Under the pieces are notes generated by a model. That model saw nothing but the letters and a program-made list of their open reading frames with translations. It had not been told where the DNA came from and did no database searches. DNA of 21,915 bases from Chlorobiota bacterium (GTDB lineage Bacteria > Bacteroidota > Bacteroidia > Flavobacteriales > Flavobacteriaceae): the NCBI GenBank assembly GCA_013151975.1, contig JAADHG010000107.1, positions 1 to 21,915 on the forward strand. Direction: 5' to 3'. A program made the position numbers and the translations under genes. Position 1 is the first letter of the stretch, and every line of letters begins with the position of its first letter. Shown piece by piece: positions 7,378 through 15,843 of this stretch.

Positions 7378-9132
7378 ATGAGATATCAACTTAGATTATT
7401 CAAATCATTTCAAGAAATTAAAAGGAACTTATTTTTATTCCTTTTGATTTGTATTTCACATTCAATTTATTCTCAAGAATTTTTGAATCTGGATTTTGAA
7501 TATGAAATTCAAGGAACTGACACTCCTGAATTATGGTATGTTGGAAACTTACCTTATACTGTGAAGCTTGACACAATAGTAACATACAAGTCTCTAAAAA
7601 GTTTAAGAATAAAAAGTGATACTAATAGCGAAAATAAATTTGGATATAGTTCTATCAAATTCCCTACTCAATATGCAAAAGGTAAAACTATAGAATTAAT
7701 TGGCAGAATAAAAACAAAAAGTGTAAGAAACGGTTATGCTGGAATTTGGTTAACTACTAATAATAACAAGGGTGTAATAGTTGCTGACAATATGAATGAT
7801 AGAGGTTTAACTGGAACTAATGATTGGCAAAAAGTATCTATAAGATTAAGTGTTGATAAATCAACAACAAAAATCACTTTTGGCAGTCTTCTTACTGGTA
7901 AAGGCACAGCGTGGTTTGATGGTTTTGAGATATACATTGATGGTATAAAATTTAATGATGTAAAACCGAAAAATGTTGAACCAACTAAAGAAGAGTTAGA
8001 TTGGTTAAAACAACATATTTATCCTTTAAATACGTATGACCCTAACACAATTGATAATAAAGACCTTGAAATACTAGATGAACTTATTGGTACTACCAAA
8101 GTAGTTGCACTAGGCGAAAACACACATGGTTCAAGCGAAATCTTTAAAATGAAGCACAGAATTATTAAATATCTTGCTCAAAAGAAAGGTTTCAATATTT
8201 TTTCAGGTGAAGCAAATATGCCAAAGTCTTACAAATTAAACAACTACATTATTGGTGATAATGATAACCCAATAGAGCTACTTAAAGAGCTAGGTTTTTT
8301 TATTTGGCGTACAAAAGAAGTGCTTGACATGGTAAAATGGATGAAGCAATATAGTAAATCTAATCGAAAAATTAGTTTTACAGGATTTGATATGCAATTT
8401 TACCAAGGAGCAATTAAGGAGTTAGAAAACAAAATTAATAAGAGAAGTGATACATACAAATTAATACCACAACTAAAATCTAAATTGAGTGCTATAAACA
8501 TACAACGTAACCAAAAACGACAAATATCTGATGAAAATAAAATAGAAATCTATCACCTTTTAAATTCTATCAAAAAAAATGTGTCAAAATCTAATAATGA
8601 ATGGCTATTTCAAAATATTAGAATGATTGAACAATCTGTTGATGGTAATAAAGGCTTTCAAAGAGATAAATATATGGCTGAGAATTTACTCTGGATAAAA
8701 AACCAAAACCCAAAGTCAAAAATTATTGTTTGGGCTCATAATGGCCATATAAAGAAAACTGGAAATGTTATGGGGAAACATCTTTTGAATTCTTTAGGCA
8801 ATGACTATTTAACAATTGGTTTTACGTTTAATAAGGGAAGTTATACAGCAGTTGGGAAAAATGGTTTGTCAAGCTATAAAGCCCAAGAATCTCCAGCAGG
8901 TAGCTATGAATATTTCTTCAAGCAAATTAACACACCTATTTTTTTATTAGATTTAAGACAAGTTAAACAACAAAATTCAAAATTTAGTAAATGGTTATTA
9001 GATAAGTTATTGTTTAGAGATATTGGAGCATTAAAAACTGACAATGAGTTTTACAAAACTAATTTGACAGAAGATTTTGATTTTATAATATTTATTAATG
9101 AATCGTCTAACTCGAAATTACTACTTGATTAA
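7378..9132 (+). CDS. Secreted erythromycin-esterase-family protein with N-terminal beta-sandwich domain
   Basis: 584 residues. The N-terminus has a hydrophobic core and a likely cleavage after YSQ (residue 33). Residues about 35-190 look like a beta-rich, carbohydrate-binding-like domain (FLNLDFEYE, ELWYVGN, SLRIKSD, DWQKVSIRLSVD, TAWFDGFEIYIDG). The C-terminal part is the erythromycin esterase family (EreA/EreB, PF05139): VVALGENTHGSSE with H250 and E254, GEAN with E278, FIWRTKEVLDMVKWM, FTGFDMQ, RDKYMAEN (R429-D430 region), and WAHNGHI with H454/H457. These are the conserved metal/active-site positions of Ere enzymes, which hydrolyse the macrolide lactone. Secretion and the extra domain suggest a different natural ester substrate, so this is not evidence of macrolide resistance. 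It follows the M28 gene by 18 bp. It is richer in AAA/AAT codons than its neighbours. Confidence 0.88.
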   Translation: MRYQLRLFKSFQEIKRNLFLFLLICISHSIYSQEFLNLDFEYEIQGTDTPELWYVGNLPYTVKLDTIVTYKSLKSLRIKSDTNSENKFGYSSIKFPTQYAKGKTIELIGRIKTKSVRNGYAGIWLTTNNNKGVIVADNMNDRGLTGTNDWQKVSIRLSVDKSTTKITFGSLLTGKGTAWFDGFEIYIDGIKFNDVKPKNVEPTKEELDWLKQHIYPLNTYDPNTIDNKDLEILDELIGTTKVVALGENTHGSSEIFKMKHRIIKYLAQKKGFNIFSGEANMPKSYKLNNYIIGDNDNPIELLKELGFFIWRTKEVLDMVKWMKQYSKSNRKISFTGFDMQFYQGAIKELENKINKRSDTYKLIPQLKSKLSAINIQRNQKRQISDENKIEIYHLLNSIKKNVSKSNNEWLFQNIRMIEQSVDGNKGFQRDKYMAENLLWIKNQNPKSKIIVWAHNGHIKKTGNVMGKHLLNSLGNDYLTIGFTFNKGSYTAVGKNGLSSYKAQESPAGSYEYFFKQINTPIFLLDLRQVKQQNSKFSKWLLDKLLFRDIGALKTDNEFYKTNLTEDFDFIIFINESSNSKLLLD

Positions 9133-9168
9133 AAGAATATTTCATCTTTTTTTCGGTAATTAATAAGG

Positions 9169-9633
9169 TTAATAATTCATTTTCTCAAAAACAATCTCCT
9201 TAGCTGTTTTAGGTATTTTAATTATACTAAAAGGTTGTGTCATTACGCTAGTAACTATATCTCCGCCCTTTGGAGATTCAACGTTATAAACAATATATAT
9301 TTTATTGCTTTTAACAAGAACTTGTTTTACAGTAATTGCATATCCTCCAGAGGTTTTTTCTCCAAGAAATAGTGCAATAACTGTTTCTTTTTTTAAATTA
9401 ATTGCTGGAATTTCTAATTCGGGGGATCTGCTTTTATTTAATAAATTAAAAACTTCAGTTAAAGATTTATTGTCTTCTATTACTAGAAATTTAGAATCTG
9501 TGTATCCTCCATAAGTATCTTGTGCAAGTATTTGAAAAGGAATAGTCTCTTGTATTAACTGTTTTGAAGCCTTGTTATGTGCAGCATTACAAGATGATAA
9601 AAGCAATATACAACTTGCCAATAAGCGTATCAT
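9169..9633 (-). CDS. Lipoprotein with PrcB C-terminal-like domain
   Basis: 154 residues. The signal sequence MIRLLASCILLLSSC has a lipobox LSSC with lipidated C15, so it is a membrane-anchored lipoprotein. Residues about 80-150 (VIALFLGEKTSGGYAITVKQV and PFSIIKIPKTAKEIVFEK) match the PrcB_C pattern, a small beta domain first seen in PrcB of the Treponema dentilisin protease complex, with the typical G-E-K-x-S/T-G-G-Y turn. Its role in flavobacteria is unknown; protein-protein binding is a guess. Its ATG overlaps the bshA stop in an ATGA (9630-9633), so it is translationally coupled as the last gene of the operon. It converges with the esterase gene across 36 bp with no clear terminator. Confidence 0.75.
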   Translation of the reverse strand: MIRLLASCILLLSSCNAAHNKASKQLIQETIPFQILAQDTYGGYTDSKFLVIEDNKSLTEVFNLLNKSRSPELEIPAINLKKETVIALFLGEKTSGGYAITVKQVLVKSNKIYIVYNVESPKGGDIVTSVMTQPFSIIKIPKTAKEIVFEKMNY

Positions 9634-10778
9634 AACGCTGAAACTTTTGTGAGTACACTTTTATAAATGTCTTCATAAAGAGGCACAATCTTATGAATAT
9701 CAAATTTTAAAGATTCAGCTTTAGCATTAGCTTTAAACGTTTTAAGCAAATCTTTATTTGTTAATATGTGCAATGCATTTTTTGACATGTCTTCAACATC
9801 TCCAACATTACTTAATAATCCTGAAACACCTTGTTTATTTACCTCAGGAATCCCTCCTGTATTGCTTGAAATTACAGGCACACCACAGGCCATCGCTTCT
9901 AAGGCAGCTAAACCAAAACTTTCAGTTTCTGAAGGCAACAAAAATAAATCACTAAAACATAAAATCTGATCGATCTCATGACTCTTACCAAAAAACACAA
10001 CTTTATCTTTAATACCTAGTTCTTTACACAACTGTTCAGCAGGTTCTTTCTCTGGTCCATCGCCTACCATCATTAATTTTGCAGGTATCTCCTTTTGTAT
10101 ATTGTAAAATATATTGATGATATCTTCAATGCGTTTTACAGGTCTAAAATTACTAATGTGGGTTATTATCTTTTCACTTTTATCAGCCATCATATCACGC
10201 TGACAATCAGTAAATGGTCCTTTATGATGCTCAAAATCAATAAAATTTGGAACCACTTGAATAGTATTGGTAATGTCAAATAAACGTAGGGTGTCTTCTT
10301 TTAAGCTTTGTGATACTGAAGTTACAGCATCAGACTTATTAATACTAAACGTTACTGCCGATTTATAAAAAGGATGGCTTCCAACAAGTGTAATATCTGT
10401 ACCATGAAGCGTGGTTACAATTGGTAAATCAATACCTTCTTCGTGCAACATCTTTTTAGCCATATAAGCTGCATAAGCATGGGGAATTGCATAATGCACA
10501 TGCAACACTTCAATTTTATGGAGCTTTACCATATCTACCAACTTGCTTGATAACGCCAATTCGTAAGGTTGGTAATGAAACAGTGGATACTCAGGCACAT
10601 TTACCTCATGGTAATGTACATTATTACTTAACAATTCAAGCCTAACGGGTTGATTGTAAGTTATAAAATGTACTTCATGCCCACGTTTGGACAACTCTAA
10701 ACCAAGTTCGGTAGCAACAACTCCACTACCACCAAATGTAGGGTAACACACAATTCCTATTTTCATTTTTTTATTCAT
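9630..10778 (-). CDS. bshA: N-acetyl-alpha-D-glucosaminyl L-malate synthase (bacillithiol biosynthesis)
   Basis: 382 residues, GT4 family, GT-B fold, cytoplasmic. It joins UDP-GlcNAc and L-malate, the first step of bacillithiol synthesis. Seen: MKIGIVCYPTFGGSGVVATE at the N-terminus (glycine loop), HVHYAIPHAYAAY, TTLHGTDITLVGSHPFY, VSNFIDF-type VPNFIDFEHH, ISNFRPVKRIEDI and the C-terminal EX7E region LPSETESFGLAALEAMACG with NTGGIPE. These strings are characteristic of BshA rather than generic GT4. Two starts are possible: ATG at 10778, overlapping the upstream stop by 8 bp, or ATG at 10766 giving the usual MKIGIVC start. Both give coupling to the GH3 gene. The other bacillithiol genes (bshB, bshC) are not in the window. 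Confidence 0.93.
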   Translation of the reverse strand: MNKKMKIGIVCYPTFGGSGVVATELGLELSKRGHEVHFITYNQPVRLELLSNNVHYHEVNVPEYPLFHYQPYELALSSKLVDMVKLHKIEVLHVHYAIPHAYAAYMAKKMLHEEGIDLPIVTTLHGTDITLVGSHPFYKSAVTFSINKSDAVTSVSQSLKEDTLRLFDITNTIQVVPNFIDFEHHKGPFTDCQRDMMADKSEKIITHISNFRPVKRIEDIINIFYNIQKEIPAKLMMVGDGPEKEPAEQLCKELGIKDKVVFFGKSHEIDQILCFSDLFLLPSETESFGLAALEAMACGVPVISSNTGGIPEVNKQGVSGLLSNVGDVEDMSKNALHILTNKDLLKTFKANAKAESLKFDIHKIVPLYEDIYKSVLTKVSAL

Positions 10779-13692
10779 CTATTGCTTCGTAAATCAAGCG
10801 TTGTATATCTGTTCTAATATTTTTCCGTAATAATTTATTCACTCCTTGAGAACTTGGATAGGTTCTATTTGCTAAAAACACATAAACAATTTCTTCCTCT
10901 GGATCCGCCCAAGCATAAGTACCTGTAAATCCTGAATGCCCAAAACTTGTCATGGATATACAACCACAAGTTGGGCCTTCATCTCCTAATTGTGGTTTAT
11001 CAAATCCTATGCCGCGTCTATTATCATTTTCACAAAAGTAACAAGTATTAAATTTATCTACAGTTTGTGTTTTAAAATAGCGATGCCCTCCGTAATAGCC
11101 TTTTTGCAAATATAGTTGCATAATTTTAGCTATATCATTAGCATTGCTAAAAACACCTGCATGACCTCCAACTCCATTTTGCATCGCAGCTCCCATATCA
11201 TGCACATTACCGTGAATTTCTTGATATCTAAAATAATCATCAATTTCGGTAGGTATTAACTGTGTATTACTAAACCTTTCTCTAGGTTTATATGTTGTAT
11301 AATTTGCTCCCAAAGATTTGTAAAAATGTTGTTGCACCAATTTATCTAAAGGTTGGTCGTAATGGGTTTCAATAAATTTCTTTAAAATATAATAAGGCAA
11401 ATCGCTATAACGATACCGAAGCCTATTTAGCATTTCGCTTTCTCTAATAATTTTTTGAATAGAATCTTGGTAATCAGATCTTAAAAACAAATTATTTGCT
11501 ACTTCAATATTAAACGAGGTACTCCGCTTTCTTCGATAATATTTAGCATCTGGTTTTTTTGTTATCGAATCTAATGTATGCATATAAAAAGGAATCCAAG
11601 GTCTTAATTTTGCGTAGTGCGATAACATTCGCTTAATCGTTACATCTTTTTTATTAGAATCTTTATACTCTGGTAATAACTGTGATAGCTTACTATCTAA
11701 AGACACTATGCCTTGCTCTTCCAATTCCATCAATAAAGGCAAAGTAGCCACGATTTTAGTTAAAGAGGCTATATCATACATGTCTGAAAAGCGTACCTTT
11801 TGCTTTCCTTTATAGGTGTGTTTACCAAAATTCTTACTGTAAATTATCTTTCCTTTTCGCGCTACCAATAACTGTATACCTGGTGTCATTAAAGAATCTA
11901 CAGCATATTGCGCGACAGAATCTATCTTACTTAGACGTTTAGAATTCATACCAACACGCTCTGGCAACCCGTAACTTAACCTGCTAAGGGAAGGGAATTG
12001 AATACCAGTGCCGACTTTAAAATCGTCTCCTGCTGTTACAGGCAAAACACCTTTCGCTGAAATTGCACCAAAAATAAGTTGTGCTGCTTTTTCTTGAGCT
12101 ATCTTACTATTTTGATAGGACACCATTATACTTTCAAAATTCTCAGTAGACTTTAAATCGAAAAGCGCATAGGGTTTGGCGAAAATATTTAAAATCACAT
12201 CATTGGTTCTTGCAATTTCATATAACCAAACAAGTTCTTTATCTGAAAATTTATACGATTTCCAAGGGTTAGCATTAGATTTATGATAACCAATTATAAC
12301 CGTATTATAGTTATTTAATTTGCCAATAAGCACATCTAAATTATTCGCCTTTATCTCATGAACTTTGGTGTATTTTTTTAGTTCATTTAAAAAAATTGAA
12401 CCATCATCATCTCCAAATTTTACATAGGCAATAGATTTAGTTTCTAATTGCTTAATTGGCAACAGGTTTGAATTGTTTTTTACAACTGTTATCGCGTTTT
12501 CAATAAGATTCTCATAGAGTATATCATCGTCTATTCTATTTAAATCTTTAACCAAATTGTGAAGACCAACAGGCTTATAATGATTTAGTCCTACTTTATA
12601 TTTTGCCTGTAATATTTTTTTAACTGAATGTGACAACCTCTCTTCTGTAATTTCTCCTTTATCATAAGCATCAATAATTTTTGCTATTCCGGCAGAAACA
12701 TCTTCAGAAATTAAAAGCATATCATTTCCAGCTTTAAAAGCAGCTAAATCAACAGCTCCAGAGTCACTAAAATTTGAAGCTCCTTTCATATTAAGTGCAT
12801 CAGTAAAAATAAGTCCTTTAAAACCTAATCGCTCTTTCAAGATATTAGTAACAATATTTTTAGATAATGTTGAAGGGTAACCAGCACGTGGTTCTAAACT
12901 AGGAATATTTAAATGTGCGACCATTACGCTTGAAAGCCCTTCTTTAAATAATGCCTTATACGGATAAAGCTCAATAGAATCTATACGTTTTTCGTCAAAA
13001 CTTATAGTAGGTAATGTTTTGTGTGAATCTTGGTCAGTATCGCCATGTCCAGGAAAATGTTTAGCGGTAGCTAAAACACCAACGCTTTGCATGCCTTTCA
13101 TAAAAGCTAATCCTTTTGCGGTTACATTATCTCTATCTTCACCAAAGGAGCGGTTGCCAATAATTGGGTTCTTCGGATTAGTATTGATATCTACTACTGG
13201 TGCAAAATTAAAATGAACACCAAGACGTTTGCAATGCTCTCCAATATGTTTTCCTACTTTTTTAATTAAGGTATTGTCTTTTATAGCGCCTAGAGTCATA
13301 TTCCACGGAAATGAATACGTAGAGTCTAGACGCATTCCTAATCCCCATTCGGCATCCATACCAATAAGCAAAGGAAGTTTAGATATAGCTTGATATTCGT
13401 TATTAAGTTTTGCTTGACGTACTGGACCACCTTTTGAGTAAATAAGTCCGCCAATGCTATTATCCTTTATCTCTCTAATTACGTTCCGGTGTGCATTCAT
13501 ATCCTGATTGGAGAACACCATAATCATAAATAACTGTCCTACTCTCTCTTTTAAGCTCATGGATTGATATACACTATCTACCCATTTTTCTTGAGCCTCA
13601 TAATCTGAAGTTAATAAAGGATTACTTGAATTTTGACCAAAACTGATATTAAAAACGCAAATAAAAGTGGTTAGTAAAATTGTTATACGCAT
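10771..13692 (-). CDS. Fused GH3 beta-N-acetylglucosaminidase (NagZ-like) and serine hydrolase (beta-lactamase family)
   Basis: 973 residues with a signal peptide ending ISFGQ, so periplasmic or surface exposed. Residues 35-365 are a NagZ-type GH3 domain: KHFPGHGDTDQDSH (211-224) carries the His/Asp acid-base loop special to NagZ, and FTDALNMKGA holds nucleophile D298. Residues about 390-560 look like the GH3 C-terminal alpha/beta sandwich. Residues 575-970 are a class-C beta-lactamase/esterase-like domain with SLTK (S643, K646), YSD (762-764) and HSG (919-921, in GHSGFTGT). The protein could trim GlcNAc from peptidoglycan fragments and also cut a peptide or ester bond. Four cysteines (884, 887, 909, 911) cluster in a loop just before HSG. 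Its stop overlaps the bshA start, indicating an operon. Real substrates are inferred. Confidence 0.92.
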   Translation of the reverse strand: MRITILLTTFICVFNISFGQNSSNPLLTSDYEAQEKWVDSVYQSMSLKERVGQLFMIMVFSNQDMNAHRNVIREIKDNSIGGLIYSKGGPVRQAKLNNEYQAISKLPLLIGMDAEWGLGMRLDSTYSFPWNMTLGAIKDNTLIKKVGKHIGEHCKRLGVHFNFAPVVDINTNPKNPIIGNRSFGEDRDNVTAKGLAFMKGMQSVGVLATAKHFPGHGDTDQDSHKTLPTISFDEKRIDSIELYPYKALFKEGLSSVMVAHLNIPSLEPRAGYPSTLSKNIVTNILKERLGFKGLIFTDALNMKGASNFSDSGAVDLAAFKAGNDMLLISEDVSAGIAKIIDAYDKGEITEERLSHSVKKILQAKYKVGLNHYKPVGLHNLVKDLNRIDDDILYENLIENAITVVKNNSNLLPIKQLETKSIAYVKFGDDDGSIFLNELKKYTKVHEIKANNLDVLIGKLNNYNTVIIGYHKSNANPWKSYKFSDKELVWLYEIARTNDVILNIFAKPYALFDLKSTENFESIMVSYQNSKIAQEKAAQLIFGAISAKGVLPVTAGDDFKVGTGIQFPSLSRLSYGLPERVGMNSKRLSKIDSVAQYAVDSLMTPGIQLLVARKGKIIYSKNFGKHTYKGKQKVRFSDMYDIASLTKIVATLPLLMELEEQGIVSLDSKLSQLLPEYKDSNKKDVTIKRMLSHYAKLRPWIPFYMHTLDSITKKPDAKYYRRKRSTSFNIEVANNLFLRSDYQDSIQKIIRESEMLNRLRYRYSDLPYYILKKFIETHYDQPLDKLVQQHFYKSLGANYTTYKPRERFSNTQLIPTEIDDYFRYQEIHGNVHDMGAAMQNGVGGHAGVFSNANDIAKIMQLYLQKGYYGGHRYFKTQTVDKFNTCYFCENDNRRGIGFDKPQLGDEGPTCGCISMTSFGHSGFTGTYAWADPEEEIVYVFLANRTYPSSQGVNKLLRKNIRTDIQRLIYEAIDE

Positions 13693-13882
13693 GGTTTGGG
13701 ATTAATTAAAAACTAAATTTGAGTATATAACGAAAATCTACGCCAAATTAACATATTTATAAAGAAGATAAATAGACTTTAAGATAGTTTTATAATCAAT
13801 TTTTTTAACAATCCAGCGTGTTTGCATTTATAGTTAGTTGAAGAATCTGGAATGTCAGCTCTTTTTTGCTATTTTTCTATAG

Positions 13883-15112
13883 CTATTTAAATAAATCTAT
13901 GTGCCTGTCGTGATATCCTAATAAATACAACACCCCATCTAACCCTATACTGGATATAGAATTTTGTGCATTATCTTTCACTTTTGGTTTTGCATGAAAA
14001 GCTATCCCTAACCCAGCAAGATTAAGCATTTGTAAATCATTAGCACCATCACCAACAGCTATTGTCTGGCTAATATCTATTCCTTCTTTTTTTACAATTT
14101 CTTTCAGGTATTCTGCTTTCTTGTTTCCATCAACAATATCACCAAGATAGCCACCAGTTAAAACACCATCCTTAATCTCTAATTGGTTAGCGTACACATA
14201 GTCCATACCCAATTCTTTTTGCAAATAGTGTCCAAAATATGTAAATCCACCTGATAAAATAGCTGTTTTAAACCCATAGCTTTTCAAAGTATCAATTAAT
14301 CTTCTTGCGCCTTTGGTTATAGGTAAATTGATAGCAACATCATGAAGTACTTCTTCGCGTAACCCTTTTAATAGTTTCATACGTCTAATAAAACTTTCTT
14401 TAAAGTCTATTTCTCCTTCCATTGCCGATTCTGTAATTGCTTTTACTTCATCACCAACACCTGCTATTTCTGCTAATTTATCAATAACTTCAGCTTGTAT
14501 AAGTGTAGAGTCCATATCAAAGCAAACCAACCGTCTATTTCGTCTATAAATATTATCTTCTTGAAATGCAATATCAACATCTAACTCTGTAGAAATTTGC
14601 ATGAATCTTTCATTAAAATCAGATTTATTATTTACCCCTATTCCTCCTCTAATGGATAATTGTATACATGCTCTGGGATATTCTTCTTCATTAATAAGCG
14701 ATGTACGGCCAGTAAGTCTTTTTATAGAATCTATATTTAAATTCTTTTCAGCTATGGCTTTAGTAATCTTTGATATTTGTTTGGCTGTTAGTTTTTCGCC
14801 TAGAATGGTTACAATATATCTGTCCTTTCCTTGAAGATTTACCCAATTCTCATAATTTTCAAGTGTTATTGGGGTGAATTTTGCTTTTATACCTAACTCA
14901 TAAGCTTTAAAAAGTAAATCTTTTAAAGCGGCAGCTGAATTTGATCCAGATTCAATTTCAAACATCATACCTAGGGATAAAGTATCATGAATATTAGCCT
15001 GCCCAATATCCAACACTTTGGCGTTGTACTTTGATAAAACCTCTGTTAAACCATATGTAATTCCTGGTTTATCATGTCCCCATATATTTAATAAGTAAAT
15101 TTCCTTGGCCAT
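13883..15112 (-). CDS. serB: Phosphoserine phosphatase with N-terminal ACT domains
   Basis: 409 residues. It removes phosphate from O-phosphoserine, the last step of serine synthesis, in the cytoplasm. Two ACT-like regulatory regions fill residues 1-180: YLLNIWGHDKPGITYGLTEVLSKY, and RYIVTILGEKLTAKQISKI. The HAD phosphatase domain follows: CFDMDSTLI with nucleophile D199 and D201, ESAMEGEIDFKESF (SerB cap signature), ILSGGF with S287, lysine motif GNKKAEYL near 329-336, and VGDGANDLQML with D355 and D359. The catalytic set is complete. ACT domains suggest amino-acid feedback control. A 190-bp gap with no gene separates its end from the GH3 gene on the same strand. A small hairpin touches its start codon (see findings). 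Confidence 0.96.
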   Translation of the reverse strand: MAKEIYLLNIWGHDKPGITYGLTEVLSKYNAKVLDIGQANIHDTLSLGMMFEIESGSNSAAALKDLLFKAYELGIKAKFTPITLENYENWVNLQGKDRYIVTILGEKLTAKQISKITKAIAEKNLNIDSIKRLTGRTSLINEEEYPRACIQLSIRGGIGVNNKSDFNERFMQISTELDVDIAFQEDNIYRRNRRLVCFDMDSTLIQAEVIDKLAEIAGVGDEVKAITESAMEGEIDFKESFIRRMKLLKGLREEVLHDVAINLPITKGARRLIDTLKSYGFKTAILSGGFTYFGHYLQKELGMDYVYANQLEIKDGVLTGGYLGDIVDGNKKAEYLKEIVKKEGIDISQTIAVGDGANDLQMLNLAGLGIAFHAKPKVKDNAQNSISSIGLDGVLYLLGYHDRHIDLFK

Positions 15113-15263
15113 ACTTACGTTTTGTAAGTTGTAAAAATCATTATTCTTGCTGAGATATAAAAGTTTTTCCTGAGTTTAAACCATTTAACTTTAAAGTTTT
15201 AGGAATCATATCTTAATACTAGTAAAAAATTAGCAAAACGATAAGAAGAATGCCCTCTAAAGA

Positions 15264-15283
15264 ATAGAATTTCAAGATTCTAT
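15264..15283 (-). terminator. AT-rich hairpin after the gene at 15294-15779, weak terminator candidate
   Basis: ATAGAAT (15264-15270) and ATTCTAT (15277-15283) form a perfect 7-bp stem with a 6-nt loop, 10 bp after the stop codon of the upstream minus-strand gene. On that strand TTCTTT follows, a broken T-tract. The stem is weak, so it is only a candidate end for the long operon. Confidence 0.35.
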
Positions 15284-15293
15284 AAGGAAAACT

Positions 15294-15779
15294 TTACTTA
15301 AGAAACCTACTATGCCAACTATCTTTAGCTGGAACTTCCCAATTTTCAAGGTATTCGGCTTTATTTGTAACTAGATTATTGAATACTATGGTATTTTTAG
15401 ACACCGCTTTTTGTTTCGCCATTTTTCTAAAATCTACTAAAGATTTATAAGCTACAAACTCTCCCTGTTTATAGGAAACATTCATTTTGTCCATTAAATC
15501 TACGTTATAAGTCTGCTCTAATTGTTGAATAAAATGTACCGAAGCATCAATTGAACATCCAGAAGCAGCATTCAAGTTTTGATTTAAAGCTAATATTATA
15601 AAGCGCTTATATTTAATCTCATAACCTGCTTGTAAATCACTCCCATGAGCAGTCCAGTTCTCTATAAATGTATCTAGTTTAGAGGTAATCTCTTTCAGCT
15701 CACTTTCAGAAAATGAACGGTTGGCTTGGTAGATCCAAACTTTTGATGTTTCTGGTAATGTGTTAAAATCTACTAGCAT
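15294..15779 (-). CDS. Conserved Bacteroidota protein of unknown function (no ATPase motifs)
   Basis: 161 residues, soluble, no signal peptide or membrane segment. It starts MLVDFNTLPETSKVWIYQAN and contains ELKEITSKLDTFIENWTAHG, LQAGYEIKYKRFIILALNQN, AASGCSIDASVHFIQQLE and a C-terminal WEVPAKDSWHSRFLK. I recall very similar flavobacterial proteins being labelled 'ABC transporter ATPase', but there is no Walker A, ABC signature or Walker B here and it is far too short, so that label should not be used. A single Cys in the conserved-looking ASGCSIDAS and a Trp/His-rich tail stand out. It is 64 bp downstream of the CCG Fe-S gene, possibly the last gene of that operon. The function is unknown. 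Confidence 0.8.
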   Translation of the reverse strand: MLVDFNTLPETSKVWIYQANRSFSESELKEITSKLDTFIENWTAHGSDLQAGYEIKYKRFIILALNQNLNAASGCSIDASVHFIQQLEQTYNVDLMDKMNVSYKQGEFVAYKSLVDFRKMAKQKAVSKNTIVFNNLVTNKAEYLENWEVPAKDSWHSRFLK

Positions 15780-15810
15780 GTTTTGATTTAAGAATTACGG
15801 TTTTTTAATG

Positions 15811-15838
15811 TGGATTCCCATTTGCACTGGAATGACAG
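15811..15838. repeat. Short imperfect palindrome of dispersed-repeat type
   Basis: TGGATTCCCATTTGCACTGG then AATGACAG: ATTCC(C)A at 15814-15820 pairs with TGGAAT at 15828-15833 with one bulged C. It sits between two minus-strand genes, 5 bp after the CCG gene. Its form (GATTCC...GGAATGAC) is like intergenic palindromes seen scattered in many bacterial genomes. No T-tract follows on the minus strand, so it is not a classic terminator. Confidence 0.4.
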
Positions 15839-15843
15839 ATGCA

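Noticed and set aside
7378..9132. Macrolide resistance gene
   Set aside because: The protein is exported, has an extra domain and no resistance context; family membership alone does not support resistance.
13868..13883. GCTAT/ATAGC hairpin at the end of serB as a terminator
   Set aside because: The stem is 5 bp and A residues, not T, follow on the serB strand.
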